A stretch of DNA of 33,122 nt from Fortiea sp. LEGE XX443 (lineage in GTDB: Bacteria > Cyanobacteriota > Cyanobacteriia > Cyanobacteriales > Nostocaceae). Below are positions 17,241 to 25,562 of this stretch, piece by piece (position 1 is the first letter of the stretch; every line of letters begins with the position of its first letter). The stretch lies in contig NZ_JADEXZ010000067.1 of the NCBI RefSeq assembly GCF_015206815.1, positions 1 to 33,122 of the forward strand. The letters are read 5' to 3'. The notes beneath the pieces were generated by a model, which ran no database searches, was not told the origin of the DNA, and saw only the letters and a program-made list of their open reading frames with translations. A program made the translations under genes and the position numbers.

Positions 17241-17305
17241 GTTAGTTAGATTTTAAAACTTGCGATCGCTCTTCCATCCAATCCTGTAAAATTCCATTAA
17301 CTAAC
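17241..17305 (-). pseudogene. Relic of an alpha/beta hydrolase 3' end (repeat copy B)
   Basis: On the minus strand this encodes LVNGILQDWMEERSQVLKSN then stop. The intact hydrolase gene at 31773-32678 ends LVNPILQDWIGERSQTLKSN. About 63 bp align base by base with few changes, and no more of the hydrolase is recognisable upstream. A 103-aa open frame runs through it (to 17553), but its remaining sequence is not hydrolase-like and overlaps the Fe-S fragment, so I do not call it a gene. Confidence 0.7.
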
Positions 17306-17452
17306 GGTGAAGTTGTGCGGCGGCAGATAACCTTGAACTCTCGCCGATAACCTCTGTTCCGTCTGCACCAACGCAGTGTTGGGCTGCTGGCATAAATCAG
17401 CAAAAGTGTCTGGACAGCGATTTGGCATATTTGTCCAATCACTACAATTGTT

Positions 17453-17854
17453 TTACGAAGGGAAACACTTACCAAAGGCTTGAAGCAGTTTAAAGGTTCT
17501 AACAATTCGGCGGGCAACTTCATTGGCATGGTCATAGTTGGGATGAAATTCAAGGTTCGCGGCAGAACGAATGGGTGTACGAATGTTTTCCCGATTCATT
17601 CTTGTGACAAAACTAATGAGGGTTTTGGTGGGTGGAAATGCTCGTAGAATATCGGAGTGCTGATCGGCGATCGCGGTTCGGTCAAGTTCCACAAATCCCA
17701 CATCGTCAGCACCTGCTTCCCAGCAAAGCAATCGCAGCGCGTCTGAGTTCAATGGAAAAGGAGTGACGGGTTGGTTACTTGCAGCCTGTTCCCGCCACCA
17801 TTTTACCGTAGGGTGATCGTCAAATTTAGCTATTGCAGCCTCCTGAATGAACAT
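17453..17854 (-). pseudogene. Truncated QueG-like Fe-S protein
   Basis: 133 codons. The sequence ALRLLCWEAGADDVGFVELD and MNRENIRTPIRSAANLEFH match the N-terminal region of (Fe-S)-binding proteins related to epoxyqueuosine reductase and reductive dehalogenases, which usually run to about 350 aa. It breaks off after NEVARRIVRT, and the ferredoxin cysteine motifs that should follow are missing. Its ATG begins right after the stop of the upstream NmrA-type gene (TAAATG), so the two were once a unit. GC content is higher than in neighbours. It is probably a decayed gene. Confidence 0.65.
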
Positions 17855-18778
17855 TTACTTATCGTTGCAAGGTTTTGAGCTATGCAACTTCTTCCGATCC
17901 AATGCCTCATGTGACTGACTGAATCGGGGATTGCGTTCGACCCGCCAACGATCGCTCCTCATCGCAAACTGCAATACAGGTGGCATAGGTTGAAAGTGCT
18001 GACGCTCAAACCGATCCAGGTTGTACCCAGGAGTAAACGGAACGAGATTGAATTGCCAGAAGGCGCGTAACCGATTGGCAAAGGTCTTGCGGGCAAACGG
18101 CATTGCCGCATAGCGCCGGACTGTTGTTTCAAACTCTTCTGGCGGCTGTCCTGTCAACTCCTCAACAACGTCTGTCGGGGCACCAAACTCAAACGCGCCT
18201 TGCTTGTGATCTTCAAGGTAGTAGCGGAAGTTGCTCAGTTCAAAGGCAGAGACTCCCTGCAATCGCGCCGCCCTCAAAAACATCCACATAGGCAGGTTTA
18301 CAGCAAGAACGGGATTGCCAAGCACTTTCCGGACGACTTTAACCATATCAAAGGCAGACATTAGCTTGGGACCTGTCGGGCGATAGCTCTTGCCAGCATA
18401 GCGATCGGGATTCATCAACAGGGTAACGGCAACGCGGGCAATATCCTCATTAGCAGGTGGTGCATTGCGGCTGTCGCCAGTCAAAACGGGAAAGATCCCA
18501 AGCAACGATGCAAAGTCGATTAATCGCAGATAGTTATCGGCAAAGTATCCAGGATTGAGATTCATATAAGCAATGCCAGGAATCGAAGACAACAGTTGCT
18601 CGACCAACCACAATTGGCGCGTATGTAGAGAAGGATGGTTCGGACTAGCGAGCCACTGGCTCAGTCCCACGATCGCTTCGAGCTTGGCTTCACGGGCAGC
18701 AGCAACAAACACAGCCGCACTTTGAATCATGTACGGGTGGAACTGTGGGCAATAATAGGCTCGCACAGTTCCGCGCAT
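17855..18778 (-). CDS. NmrA-type NAD(P)-binding protein, N-terminus incomplete
   Basis: 307 aa. The middle and C-terminal parts look like an NmrA/atypical SDR protein: VGLSQWLASPNHPS, PGIAYMNLNPGYFADNYLR, NEDIARVAVTLLMNPDRYAGKSY. The N-terminal Rossmann GxxGxxG fingerprint, expected before residue 1, is absent, and the first open methionine follows a stop. The upstream 160 bp show no recoverable continuation that I can recognise. So it is either a truncated gene or an odd start. It is followed without a gap by the Fe-S fragment. Codon use is GC-richer than the surrounding genes, suggesting transfer. Confidence 0.6.
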   Translation of the reverse strand: MRGTVRAYYCPQFHPYMIQSAAVFVAAAREAKLEAIVGLSQWLASPNHPSLHTRQLWLVEQLLSSIPGIAYMNLNPGYFADNYLRLIDFASLLGIFPVLTGDSRNAPPANEDIARVAVTLLMNPDRYAGKSYRPTGPKLMSAFDMVKVVRKVLGNPVLAVNLPMWMFLRAARLQGVSAFELSNFRYYLEDHKQGAFEFGAPTDVVEELTGQPPEEFETTVRRYAAMPFARKTFANRLRAFWQFNLVPFTPGYNLDRFERQHFQPMPPVLQFAMRSDRWRVERNPRFSQSHEALDRKKLHSSKPCNDK

Positions 18779-18918
18779 TTATTCTAGCACTTCTTCGCAT
18801 CCGGTTGCCAACATTGCGATCGCCAACGCCGGGGCGCAGCCCATCGCTGCCCATGCTAACCACATTATCCGGGGTAATTTATGTTGCATCTACTTGTTTA
18901 GCGTTCCAAAAAATCATG

Positions 18919-19015
18919 GTTCTTTCTCCAGGCAAGAACGATTAATTTAGCAGTTAACAGCAGGAGCAAAATTCAACTAGGCTAAACTTGAAAGCCACAT
19001 TGCCGGAGAAAGAAC
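18919..19015. mobile_element. Candidate 97-bp inverted-repeat element (MITE-like)
   Basis: GTTCTTTCTCCAGGCA (18919-18934) is answered by TGCCGGAGAAAGAAC (19001-19015), the reverse complement with a single base missing. About 66 bp without coding potential lie between. It sits at the edge of the GC-rich NmrA/Fe-S fragment and next to psaK. No target duplication is obvious. It could also be a long-range operator or a transposon scar. Confidence 0.4.
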
Positions 19016-19075
19016 AAGAATGAGTTTTCAGAGTATGGGATTTATCGAAAATCTCACGTCTGTGTCATCTCTGAT

Positions 19076-19327
19076 TTATAGACGACCAATATTAGTTAGC
19101 CCTAAAACAATACCAATGCCGATAATATGACCAAAAGCCATAGCCGCGATAAATGTAGGAACACTAACGGGCAACACGGGTAACTTGGGGCCAACTAAAG
19201 GTTTCTCAATTCGGGTAGATAGCAAAAGAATTACTATGCTGCTAACGCTAATAATGATTCCTACTGTGGGATTCCACGCGGGTGTAGCGGGAACACTGGC
19301 GGCGGCTACCATTAAATTTGATAACAT
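19076..19327 (-). CDS. psaK: Photosystem I subunit PsaK
   Basis: 83 aa from the ATG at 19327. A TTG one codon upstream is in frame, but AGGAG lies at a better distance from the ATG. PsaK is a two-helix peripheral subunit of photosystem I. Here the first helix is VGIIISVSSIVILLLST, then a polar turn RIEKPLVGPKLP, then the second helix TFIAAMAFGHIIGIGIVLGL, matching PsaK in length and motif. The N-terminal AAASVPATPAWNPT precedes helix one as in other cyanobacterial PsaK. It is divergent from trpF. Confidence 0.92.
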   Translation of the reverse strand: MLSNLMVAAASVPATPAWNPTVGIIISVSSIVILLLSTRIEKPLVGPKLPVLPVSVPTFIAAMAFGHIIGIGIVLGLTNIGRL

Positions 19328-19444
19328 CAATGTCTTGTCTCCTAAATGACAAAATTCATAAAACCTTCAAAATTATAGAATTACTAAGTCAGCAACCGAA
19401 GATTATTAGCAAAAATTCGCTCTTGAAATAGAAAAAATATATAT

Positions 19445-20077
19445 ATGCGGGTTAAAATTTGCGGTATTACTCAACCACAGCAGGCTAAGGCGATCGCGTC
19501 TTTAGGCGCAACTGCCCTAGGATTTATTTGTGTACCTACCTCGCCTCGTTACGTGACTGCAACGCAAATTCGAGCAGCAGTGACGCAGCTACCAGAGAAT
19601 GTTGACAAAATCGGCGTTTTTGCCAACGCTAATATTATTGAGATTAGCCAGATAGTTCATGATTCTGGTTTAACTGGGATACAATTACACGGTGATGAAA
19701 CACCAGCATTTTGCTACCAAGTACGTGAACAAATTCCTAGTGTAGAAATTCTCAAAGCCTTGAGAATACGTAGTTTTGACCATCTTAAACAAGCATCCAT
19801 ATACTGTGAATATGTAGATAGTTTGTTGCTTGATGCCTATCACCCCCAACAGTTAGGCGGTACAGGACAAACTTTAGATTGGACAATGCTAAGAGAATTC
19901 AACCCCAGTAGCCCGTGGTTTCTAGCCGGAGGATTAACACCAGAAAATATCTTAGAAGCCTTAAGTCAAGTCAAGCCTGACGGTATAGATTTATCGAGCG
20001 GTGTAGAAATTCAACCTGGAGATAAAGATTTAGATAAAGTAGCACTCCTATTTGAAAGGCTGAGAGCTAAAGAATGA
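19445..20077 (+). CDS. trpF: Phosphoribosylanthranilate isomerase
   Basis: 210 aa TIM barrel of tryptophan synthesis. It converts phosphoribosylanthranilate to CdRP. KICGIT holds the catalytic Cys6. Other marks are [27 protein letters not shown] (Asp130), [21 protein letters not shown] and the phosphate-binding GIDLSSGVE. The stop codon lies inside the first unit of a short tandem repeat that runs to the convergent folE stop. No other trp gene is nearby, as is common in cyanobacteria. Confidence 0.95.
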   Translation: MRVKICGITQPQQAKAIASLGATALGFICVPTSPRYVTATQIRAAVTQLPENVDKIGVFANANIIEISQIVHDSGLTGIQLHGDETPAFCYQVREQIPSVEILKALRIRSFDHLKQASIYCEYVDSLLLDAYHPQQLGGTGQTLDWTMLREFNPSSPWFLAGGLTPENILEALSQVKPDGIDLSSGVEIQPGDKDLDKVALLFERLRAKE

Positions 20078-20137
20078 AGTGTGAAGGCTGAAGAATACAC
20101 TTCACACTTCATACTTCATACTTTCTTCACACTTCTA
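20072..20137. repeat. TTCACACTTCATA-type tandem repeat between trpF and folE
   Basis: The whole space between two convergent genes is filled with units like TGAAGTGTGAAGG on the left and TTCACACTTCATACTTCAT on the right. The halves are complementary, so the transcript can fold. Both stop codons touch the repeat. Confidence 0.7.
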
Positions 20138-20842
20138 TAAGAATGTTGGTTGGTGGCGAATCAAGTTAAAGAATTCTTCGCGGGTTTTCTGTTCTTCTTG
20201 GAATACACCCAGCATCGCGCTGGTAACAGTCCAAGAACCGGGTTTCTGGACACCCCGCATCACCATGCACATATGAGTGGCTTCCATGACTACTGCTACA
20301 CCTTGAGGTTCCAAAATCGTCTGAATCGCTTCGGCGATTTGGCGATTTAGCCTTTCTTGAACTTGCATCCGTCGGGAATACATTTCCACAATTCGGGCTA
20401 ACTTACTTAAGCCGACAACTTTCTGATTGGGGATATAAGCAACGTGCGCTCTACCCATAAAAGGTAGCATGTGGTGTTCGCAAAGGCTAAAGAAGTTAAT
20501 ATCTCGAACTAGTACCATTTCGTTATGGCCTTCATCGAAGATGGCTCCATTCACGAGTTCTTCTAAAGATTGATTGTAGCCACTGGTAAGATATCGCATA
20601 GCCTCGGCAACTCGCTTGGGAGTTTTGAGCAGTCCTTCGCGTTCAGGATCTTCGCCAACGCCGACTATGATGTTTCTGACAGCATCCATCATTTGCTCCA
20701 TGTGTTCCTCAGACGGTGGGTGCAAATTTGGTTGTCGTCCGTCGTGAGTGTTGCGATCGGGTCTGGTATTAATACTATCTGCCAAGTCGGGAATCAGAGG
20801 AGATTGAAAACGATTGGAACCGTTAGAACTAGCAATAGTCAT
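20135..20842 (-). CDS. folE: GTP cyclohydrolase I
   Basis: 235 aa from the ATG at 20842. It makes 7,8-dihydroneopterin triphosphate from GTP, the first step of folate and pterin synthesis. Zinc ligands are Cys121 and His124 (CEHHMLPF) and Cys192 (HMCMVMRG). Other family motifs are [17 protein letters not shown] and [16 protein letters not shown] start 57 bp further up (20899) is open, but those codons come from a GTCATTG-like repeat, so I prefer the internal ATG. It is convergent with trpF. Confidence 0.95.
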   Translation of the reverse strand: MTIASSNGSNRFQSPLIPDLADSINTRPDRNTHDGRQPNLHPPSEEHMEQMMDAVRNIIVGVGEDPEREGLLKTPKRVAEAMRYLTSGYNQSLEELVNGAIFDEGHNEMVLVRDINFFSLCEHHMLPFMGRAHVAYIPNQKVVGLSKLARIVEMYSRRMQVQERLNRQIAEAIQTILEPQGVAVVMEATHMCMVMRGVQKPGSWTVTSAMLGVFQEEQKTREEFFNLIRHQPTFL

Positions 20843-20859
20843 GATGTAATTTTCAGTTA

Positions 20860-21117
20860 GATTTTGGATGTTTGCTATTAGTTGTTGGTCATTTGTCATT
20901 GGTCATGGGTGATCCATTAATAGCCAATGACATAGACACGCCAGCGGTGAGGGAGTCGCAGTCTTCTCTATGAGACGTTGCGCGTTGGCGGAAGCCTCTC
21001 CCAAAGAAGGCGGTTCCCGTCGCTTACGTTAGTGAAATTAGGAACATCACCCCGAAGCAGTTCGCGCATTGTCTTCGACAGGAGAAGGGCTTCCCGCAGG
21101 GTAGAACAAATGACTAA
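20860..21117. repeat. Repeat-rich spacer between folE and the SDR gene
   Basis: It begins with GGTCATTTGTCATTGGTCAT tandem units, then carries GC-rich pieces such as GAGACGTTGCGCGTTGGCGG, GAAGCCTCTCCCAAAGAAGG and GGGCTTCCCGCAGGGTAG. These look like dispersed Nostocales repeats. One 74-codon ORF across them has no family resemblance. No gene is called here. Confidence 0.55.
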
Positions 21118-21843
21118 TCAAAAAGTACCTGCATTAGGCATCAGAATTAATTCATCAATTACGGCTTGTGGTGGTAACAAGACAGTGTGGAGAATTGACT
21201 GAGCCACAATTTCTGGGGTTAACATTTTTGAACGGTCAAAGTTGACGTGAACGGTGTCTGTGTCCCAGATTTCTGTGTTAACAGCACCAGGACAAATGGC
21301 CGTAACGCGGATACCGTGGGCGCGTTCTTCTTGTGCCAAGGTTTGAGAAAGAGCTAGAAGGCCGGCTTTGCTGACACAATAAGCTCCCCATCCAGCAAAG
21401 GCTTGTTTGGCAGCAATTGAGGCTACATTGATAATTGTGCCTGTGCCGCGATCGCGCATTCCTGGCAAAATTCCTTTGACGCACTCAAAGACACTGGTGA
21501 GATTAATGTTAATGACTTGCTGCCAGTCGTCTAAACTGGTTTCAGTTAAATTACCTGTGTGGCCTATTCCGGCATTGTTTACCAAAATATCTATGTTGCC
21601 AAAATCTTGGGCGATCGCTTTGATTTTTGCTTCTACTTGCGGTAAGTTGGCTAAATCCAAGGTGTAAGCTTTGGCTTCTACTCCTGTTTGCTTGGCTTGT
21701 GTTGCTACCGCCTCTAATTTTTCTAGAGAACGGCTGACTAGAGCAACATCTATACCTGCTTCGGCAAATGCCAAAGCAGTTGCTTTGCCAATTCCGCTAC
21801 TTGCCCCAGTAATTAGGGCATGTCGTTTCTGCTGAGTACTCAT
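21118..21843 (-). CDS. Short-chain dehydrogenase/reductase
   Basis: 241 aa from the ATG at 21843, preceded by GGAGAAAGC. A start 42 bp upstream is open but has no better ribosome site. Classical SDR marks: cofactor motif TGASSGIG (12-19), NNAG (89-92), catalytic Ser142 (NVASIAA), Tyr155 and Lys159 (YCVSK). The end PGAVNTEIWDTDTV is usual. The motif set resembles 3-ketoacyl-ACP-reductase-like SDRs, but substrate cannot be assigned. Two inverted repeats lie in its upstream region. Confidence 0.9.
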   Translation of the reverse strand: MSTQQKRHALITGASSGIGKATALAFAEAGIDVALVSRSLEKLEAVATQAKQTGVEAKAYTLDLANLPQVEAKIKAIAQDFGNIDILVNNAGIGHTGNLTETSLDDWQQVININLTSVFECVKGILPGMRDRGTGTIINVASIAAKQAFAGWGAYCVSKAGLLALSQTLAQEERAHGIRVTAICPGAVNTEIWDTDTVHVNFDRSKMLTPEIVAQSILHTVLLPPQAVIDELILMPNAGTF

Positions 21844-21948
21844 GCTTTCTCCCATTTTTTGGCAGTGACCCAAGCCCATTGCCACCCAATTATTTAAGCC
21901 TTTCGGATTGGATAGATTAAACTAACCTTAAATTCCGATAATTTTTTT

Positions 21949-21993
21949 TGACAATTGCTATATTGAATTGTCATTATGGGTATTTTTACCCAT
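21949..21993. promoter_or_regulatory. Two adjacent dyads upstream of the SDR gene
   Basis: The perfect dyad TGACAATT-N9-AATTGTCA (21949-21973) is followed by ATGGGTA-TTTT-TACCCAT (21976-21993). The first resembles a regulator binding site, the second an operator or hairpin. They lie about 105-150 bp upstream of the SDR start. No transcription factor can be named. Confidence 0.4.
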
Positions 21994-22116
21994 TAAGTGA
22001 GTCCCAGTTATGAAAATTAGTTTTCATCTGGAAATTTAGGCTGTTTAGTTGCAGTAAGTGACTAAATACTACACAAATCTCTCATTTAACTGAGCCGATT
22101 TACTATAAATACAAAT

Positions 22117-22161
22117 GCCTGCGGCTGAAAAGATTGTTAAAAATCTTTAAGAACCACAGGC
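22117..22161 (-). terminator. Nested hairpin downstream of accA
   Basis: On the minus strand the outer arms GCCTGTGG and CCGCAGGC (one G-U) enclose a second perfect stem AAAGATT/AATCTTT. The segment after it is ATTTGTATTTA, moderately T-rich. It lies 44 bp after the accA stop and is a reasonable terminator. Confidence 0.5.
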
Positions 22162-22204
22162 AATTATAACATTGCTCTTGAGTTAATAGCTCGTCTTGAA
22201 CTTC

Positions 22205-23185
22205 CTAGTGGGCAATTTCTGTAAAAACACCAATTTTGCGGAATTTTTCGTAGCGCAGTTGCCGTCTTTCTGGAGATGTTAACTGTTTGAGTTCGTCCAA
22301 GTTATCTAAAAGTGCTTGCTTGAGAATGGTTGCGGCTTCCAGGGGGTCAGAATGAGCGCCACCAATTGGTTCAGGCAAGATTTGGTCGATAATTCCTAAG
22401 TTTTTTAAATCGTGGGAGATAATTTTTAAGGCGACGGCTGCTTGTGGAGCTTTACTGGCATCTTTCCACAAAATGGCGGCACAGGCTTCAGGTGTAGCCA
22501 CAGTATAGACAGAGTGTTCAAACATCAGCAGGCGATCGCCCACACCAACGCCTAATGCGCCACCAGAACCACCTTCACCAATAACGGTGCAGATAATTGG
22601 TACATCTAGAGAAAACATTTCTCGCAAATTATAGGCGATCGCTTCTCCCGCCCCTTGTCTTTCGGCTACTACAGTCGGCAAAGCTCCGGGGGTGTCGATA
22701 AAAGATAAGATTGGCATTCCAAACTTATTAGCATGTTCCATCAGTCGCATGGCTTTGCGATAACCGCCAGGGGTAGCCATCCCGAAATTCCGAGCAATAT
22801 TATCTTTGGTGTCGCGGCCTTTTTGATGACCCAACATAACAACTGGTTGCCCGCCTAAACGAGCCACACCACCAATTAAAGCCGGATCATCACCACCACA
22901 GCGATCACCATGCAACTCCATCCATTCATCAGTAATCGCTTGTATGTAATCTAGAGTACTGGGGCGACGGGGATGACGCGCAACTTGCAGTCGTTGAGCC
23001 GGGGATAGCGTGCTAAAAATCTCCTCACGCAGTTTTGTGGCGCGTGCTTCTAGTTTGCGAATTTCACCAGATACATCGACACCATTTTCTTCTGCTAGTT
23101 GCCGAATTTGGTCAATTCGGTTGGATAGTTCTGCTAACGGCTTTTCAAAATCCAATAGTAGTGGTTTACGCTCGGTGGTAGCCAT
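22205..23185 (-). CDS. accA: Acetyl-CoA carboxylase carboxyltransferase subunit alpha
   Basis: 326 aa, normal length. AccA transfers the carboxyl group from carboxybiotin to acetyl-CoA with AccD, giving malonyl-CoA for fatty acids. The sequence opens with [20 protein letters not shown], then [31 protein letters not shown], and the oxyanion glycine run [16 protein letters not shown], followed by [12 protein letters not shown]. It lies downstream of aar and ado on the same strand, an arrangement known in alkane-making cyanobacteria, linking precursor supply to alkane synthesis. Confidence 0.96.
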   Translation of the reverse strand: MATTERKPLLLDFEKPLAELSNRIDQIRQLAEENGVDVSGEIRKLEARATKLREEIFSTLSPAQRLQVARHPRRPSTLDYIQAITDEWMELHGDRCGGDDPALIGGVARLGGQPVVMLGHQKGRDTKDNIARNFGMATPGGYRKAMRLMEHANKFGMPILSFIDTPGALPTVVAERQGAGEAIAYNLREMFSLDVPIICTVIGEGGSGGALGVGVGDRLLMFEHSVYTVATPEACAAILWKDASKAPQAAVALKIISHDLKNLGIIDQILPEPIGGAHSDPLEAATILKQALLDNLDELKQLTSPERRQLRYEKFRKIGVFTEIAH

Positions 23186-23214
23186 ATTTAGAAATTAGAA
23201 ACTAAGGATAAGGA

Positions 23215-23357
23215 AATTCTGAAGTATAAAGGCTGAAGGCTGACGTGTCTAGAATGAAGGCTAAAGGATTAAGGCTGTAGTAGACCCAAAGGTGCTTCCC
23301 ATAGGCTAGGCTAAAAGATAAAGTTTCACACTTCATACTTCACACTTCATACTTCCT
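23215..23357. repeat. Complementary tandem repeats between aar and accA
   Basis: Left part: CTGAAGGCTGA/TGAAGGCTAAAGG units (23219-23275). Right part: TTCACACTTCATACTTCACAC units (23323-23357) that reach the aar stop codon. The two halves are roughly complementary and could form a long stem in RNA. Confidence 0.6.
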
Positions 23358-24389
23358 TCACGCTTTATCCTTCAGCAGTAGTGGTCTAAAGCCGTGTTTC
23401 ACTGATGCTTGACCAATCTGTTCCATTTTGTCTACGGTAATCTGATTACGCCCCCAAGAAAAGTTCGTATATAACTTCTCGAATTCCAGCAGCATTGATT
23501 CGGCAAAACAAGCAAACAACTGGCGTTCTGGCACTTCCATATTGACGATTTGCATGATTTTCCAGTCAATATCCAAAGAATGTTCGACAATGCCACCATT
23601 GAGTATGTGAACACCAGGATGCTGAATTTTTGTAGCTAGATTTTTGGGATAGCCACCATCGATGAGTAGACAGGGTTGCTTCAATGCTTTAGGGTCAATT
23701 TCCACGCCTTTAGGCATACTTGCCACCCAAACTACAATATCAGCTTCGGGTAATGCCTCATTCAAAGCCATGATTTTTCCCCGCCCCAGTTCGTCTTGTA
23801 AATTGTTTAGGCGTTCTTGATTACGGGCGATGAGCAAAATTTCTTTGACATCAGTTTTGGACTCTAGCCAGCGTGTCACAGCACTACCAATATCCCCAGT
23901 TGCGCCACATATAGCAACTGTTGCTTTCGACAGTTCAATTCCTACTTGTTTTGCTGCTGCCTCTACCTGCCGGCAGATAATATAGGCAGTGTGCGTATTA
24001 CCTGTAGTGAAGCGTTCAAACTCTAATTTAATGTTGCGGACTTGACTGAACTGCTCCAAGTTAAAGTTTTCAAAAATAATTGATGAAAAACCGCCTAAAG
24101 CTGTGATATCTATACCATGCTTTTGAGCATGAGCCATAGCGTTGAGAATTTTGCGTGTTGCCGCCTTTATCCGACGATTGGCCAGCATTTCCGGCAAAAA
24201 ACAGGATTCTACGTACTTGCCTTCAATTGTTTCTCCAGTCAGACTGGTAACTTTAATGTGATCAACAATTTGCGGCGGGGCGCTACACCAAAAATCTAGC
24301 CCTTGATCGGCATATTCTGGGTATCCCAATTGTTGAGCTACCGCTTGAGCGTGTTCTAAACTAGTCAGATGTCCAATTAGACCAAACAT
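23358..24389 (-). CDS. aar: Long-chain acyl-ACP reductase (AAR)
   Basis: 343 aa. It reduces fatty acyl-ACP with NADPH to a fatty aldehyde, the first step of cyanobacterial alkane synthesis. The N-terminus [20 protein letters not shown] is characteristic. The NADPH site is [11 protein letters not shown] (161-171). The thioester cysteine is Cys294 ([10 protein letters not shown]), the position known for this enzyme. The partner ado lies 139 bp upstream. The 3' end touches a tandem repeat. Confidence 0.96.
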   Translation of the reverse strand: MFGLIGHLTSLEHAQAVAQQLGYPEYADQGLDFWCSAPPQIVDHIKVTSLTGETIEGKYVESCFLPEMLANRRIKAATRKILNAMAHAQKHGIDITALGGFSSIIFENFNLEQFSQVRNIKLEFERFTTGNTHTAYIICRQVEAAAKQVGIELSKATVAICGATGDIGSAVTRWLESKTDVKEILLIARNQERLNNLQDELGRGKIMALNEALPEADIVVWVASMPKGVEIDPKALKQPCLLIDGGYPKNLATKIQHPGVHILNGGIVEHSLDIDWKIMQIVNMEVPERQLFACFAESMLLEFEKLYTNFSWGRNQITVDKMEQIGQASVKHGFRPLLLKDKA

Positions 24390-24471
24390 GTAGTGATTTA
24401 TTAGACGTGTGCTGCGTCGAAAGCGTGGAATTTAGTAGGTAAGTAACAATACTTATCTTTAAAAATACAAT

Positions 24472-24528
24472 AAAGTATGAAGTGTGAAGTCTGAAGTTTA
24501 AATTTCATACTTCATCCTTCATAATTTT
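24472..24528. repeat. TGAAGTGTGAAG-type repeat downstream of ado
   Basis: GTATGAAGTGTGAAGTCTGAAG (24476-24497) faces TTTCATACTTCATCCTTCAT (24503-24522). The halves are complementary, forming a hairpin a few bases after the ado stop, in the gap to aar. Confidence 0.65.
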
Positions 24529-25224
24529 TTAAGCAGCTGTAAGTCCGTAGGCTGACAAGCGCATGATATCTCTGGTTGTGAAGCCAATGTTACTTAGAGC
24601 TTCGCCATATTGAATCATGAAGTCTTCTACTAAAGCGTCTTTCTCCATTGCTAAAATTTGGGCATCGTCTGCTACTTGGTTAAGCATTTTCCAAACGATG
24701 GGTAGATTTTGACGGTTGGCTTGTTCGAGTTCGGCTTTGGATGTTTCAAAGTGTTCTTTTAGCCAAACTTCACCAAAATTCAAATGACTGTATTCATCTT
24801 TAACTACGCCTTCAGTAATTTTGCGAGCAAAATCATCAGCAACAGGAATATAAATGTTGTAAGCAGCGATCGCAAAACATTCAATAATTAAAGATTGAAT
24901 CAGTAAGCAAGTCACAACTTTACCTTCATCTGCCGCTTTTTTGAAGTTGTCGTGCAGAGGCGCAAAAAATTCTTGAGCAAACTTCAAATCTGGCACAACA
25001 TTTAAATTCCGCCCACAAGCTTCAAAGCCTTTTTTGTGGCGACTTTCCATTTTTGACAAGCGAATTAGTTCATCGTGATTTTCCGGCAGCAGTTGGGCTA
25101 GTTTGATGTAATTTTCATAGGCTTCTTGTTCACCTTCAATAACGATCGCATTAATGCGACTGTAGGCATCTTTGTATGTTTCGCTCTGGAAATCAATTTT
25201 TAATTCGGCTGCCAGCTGCTGCAT
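24529..25224 (-). CDS. ado: Aldehyde deformylating oxygenase (ADO)
   Basis: 231 aa ferritin-like di-iron enzyme that turns fatty aldehyde into alkane plus formate using O2 and reduced ferredoxin. All six iron ligands are present at the known positions: Glu32 (IEGEQEAY), Glu60 and His63 (MESRH), Glu115 (IIECFAI), Glu144 and His147 ([11 protein letters not shown]). AGGAG lies 11 nt before the ATG. It is paired with aar, which supplies its substrate. A short dyad lies at 25272-25293 in its upstream region. Confidence 0.97.
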   Translation of the reverse strand: MQQLAAELKIDFQSETYKDAYSRINAIVIEGEQEAYENYIKLAQLLPENHDELIRLSKMESRHKKGFEACGRNLNVVPDLKFAQEFFAPLHDNFKKAADEGKVVTCLLIQSLIIECFAIAAYNIYIPVADDFARKITEGVVKDEYSHLNFGEVWLKEHFETSKAELEQANRQNLPIVWKMLNQVADDAQILAMEKDALVEDFMIQYGEALSNIGFTTRDIMRLSAYGLTAA

Positions 25225-25562
25225 GGTATGTTCACTCCTGTAAAATGAATCATTTGATACTAAAGTTTAATTTACTCTAGGAATTTAGAGTAATCTTCAC
25301 TGTTGTTTAATTTAACTTAACAAGTCACTATGTAATAGATTAGCTTTTGCTGGGGGCGATACTCTAGTGCTAAAGAAACAAATGCTTTCTGCAAGAAGAC
25401 GCAAAGGCATAGAGATATAGTGATACAAACAGGGAAACATCTCAATATTCGAGCCATCAGTCTCCAGAAAAAGAATTTAGTCATAGATAAAAAATATCTT
25501 TCTTGTGATCATCCCTTAACCTTAGTTATGGGATGTACCTGTGTCCTCGTCAAACTTAAATT
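25225..25562. other. Divergent intergenic region ado / ABC permease
   Basis: 338 bp between two divergent genes. It contains the perfect dyad TTACTCTA-GGAATT-TAGAGTAA (25272-25293), 48 bp upstream of ado, and a repeat-like GAAGACGCAAAGGCATAGAG stretch near 25397. No gene is seen. Confidence 0.5.

Larger units (their letters stand above)
21844..22204. other. Intergenic region SDR-accA
   Basis: 361 bp without a gene. It contains the SDR promoter region, the two dyads at 21949-21993 and the accA-side hairpin at 22117-22161. Confidence 0.5.

Noticed and set aside
17242-17553. 103-aa ORF on the minus strand
   Set aside because: Only its last 20 codons resemble anything (hydrolase tail). The rest overlaps the Fe-S fragment in another frame.
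18745-18945. 66-aa ORF on the plus strand
   Set aside because: Antisense to the NmrA-type gene start and low-information composition.
20978-21202. 74-aa ORF on the plus strand
   Set aside because: Built from GC-rich dispersed repeats and running into the SDR gene antisense.
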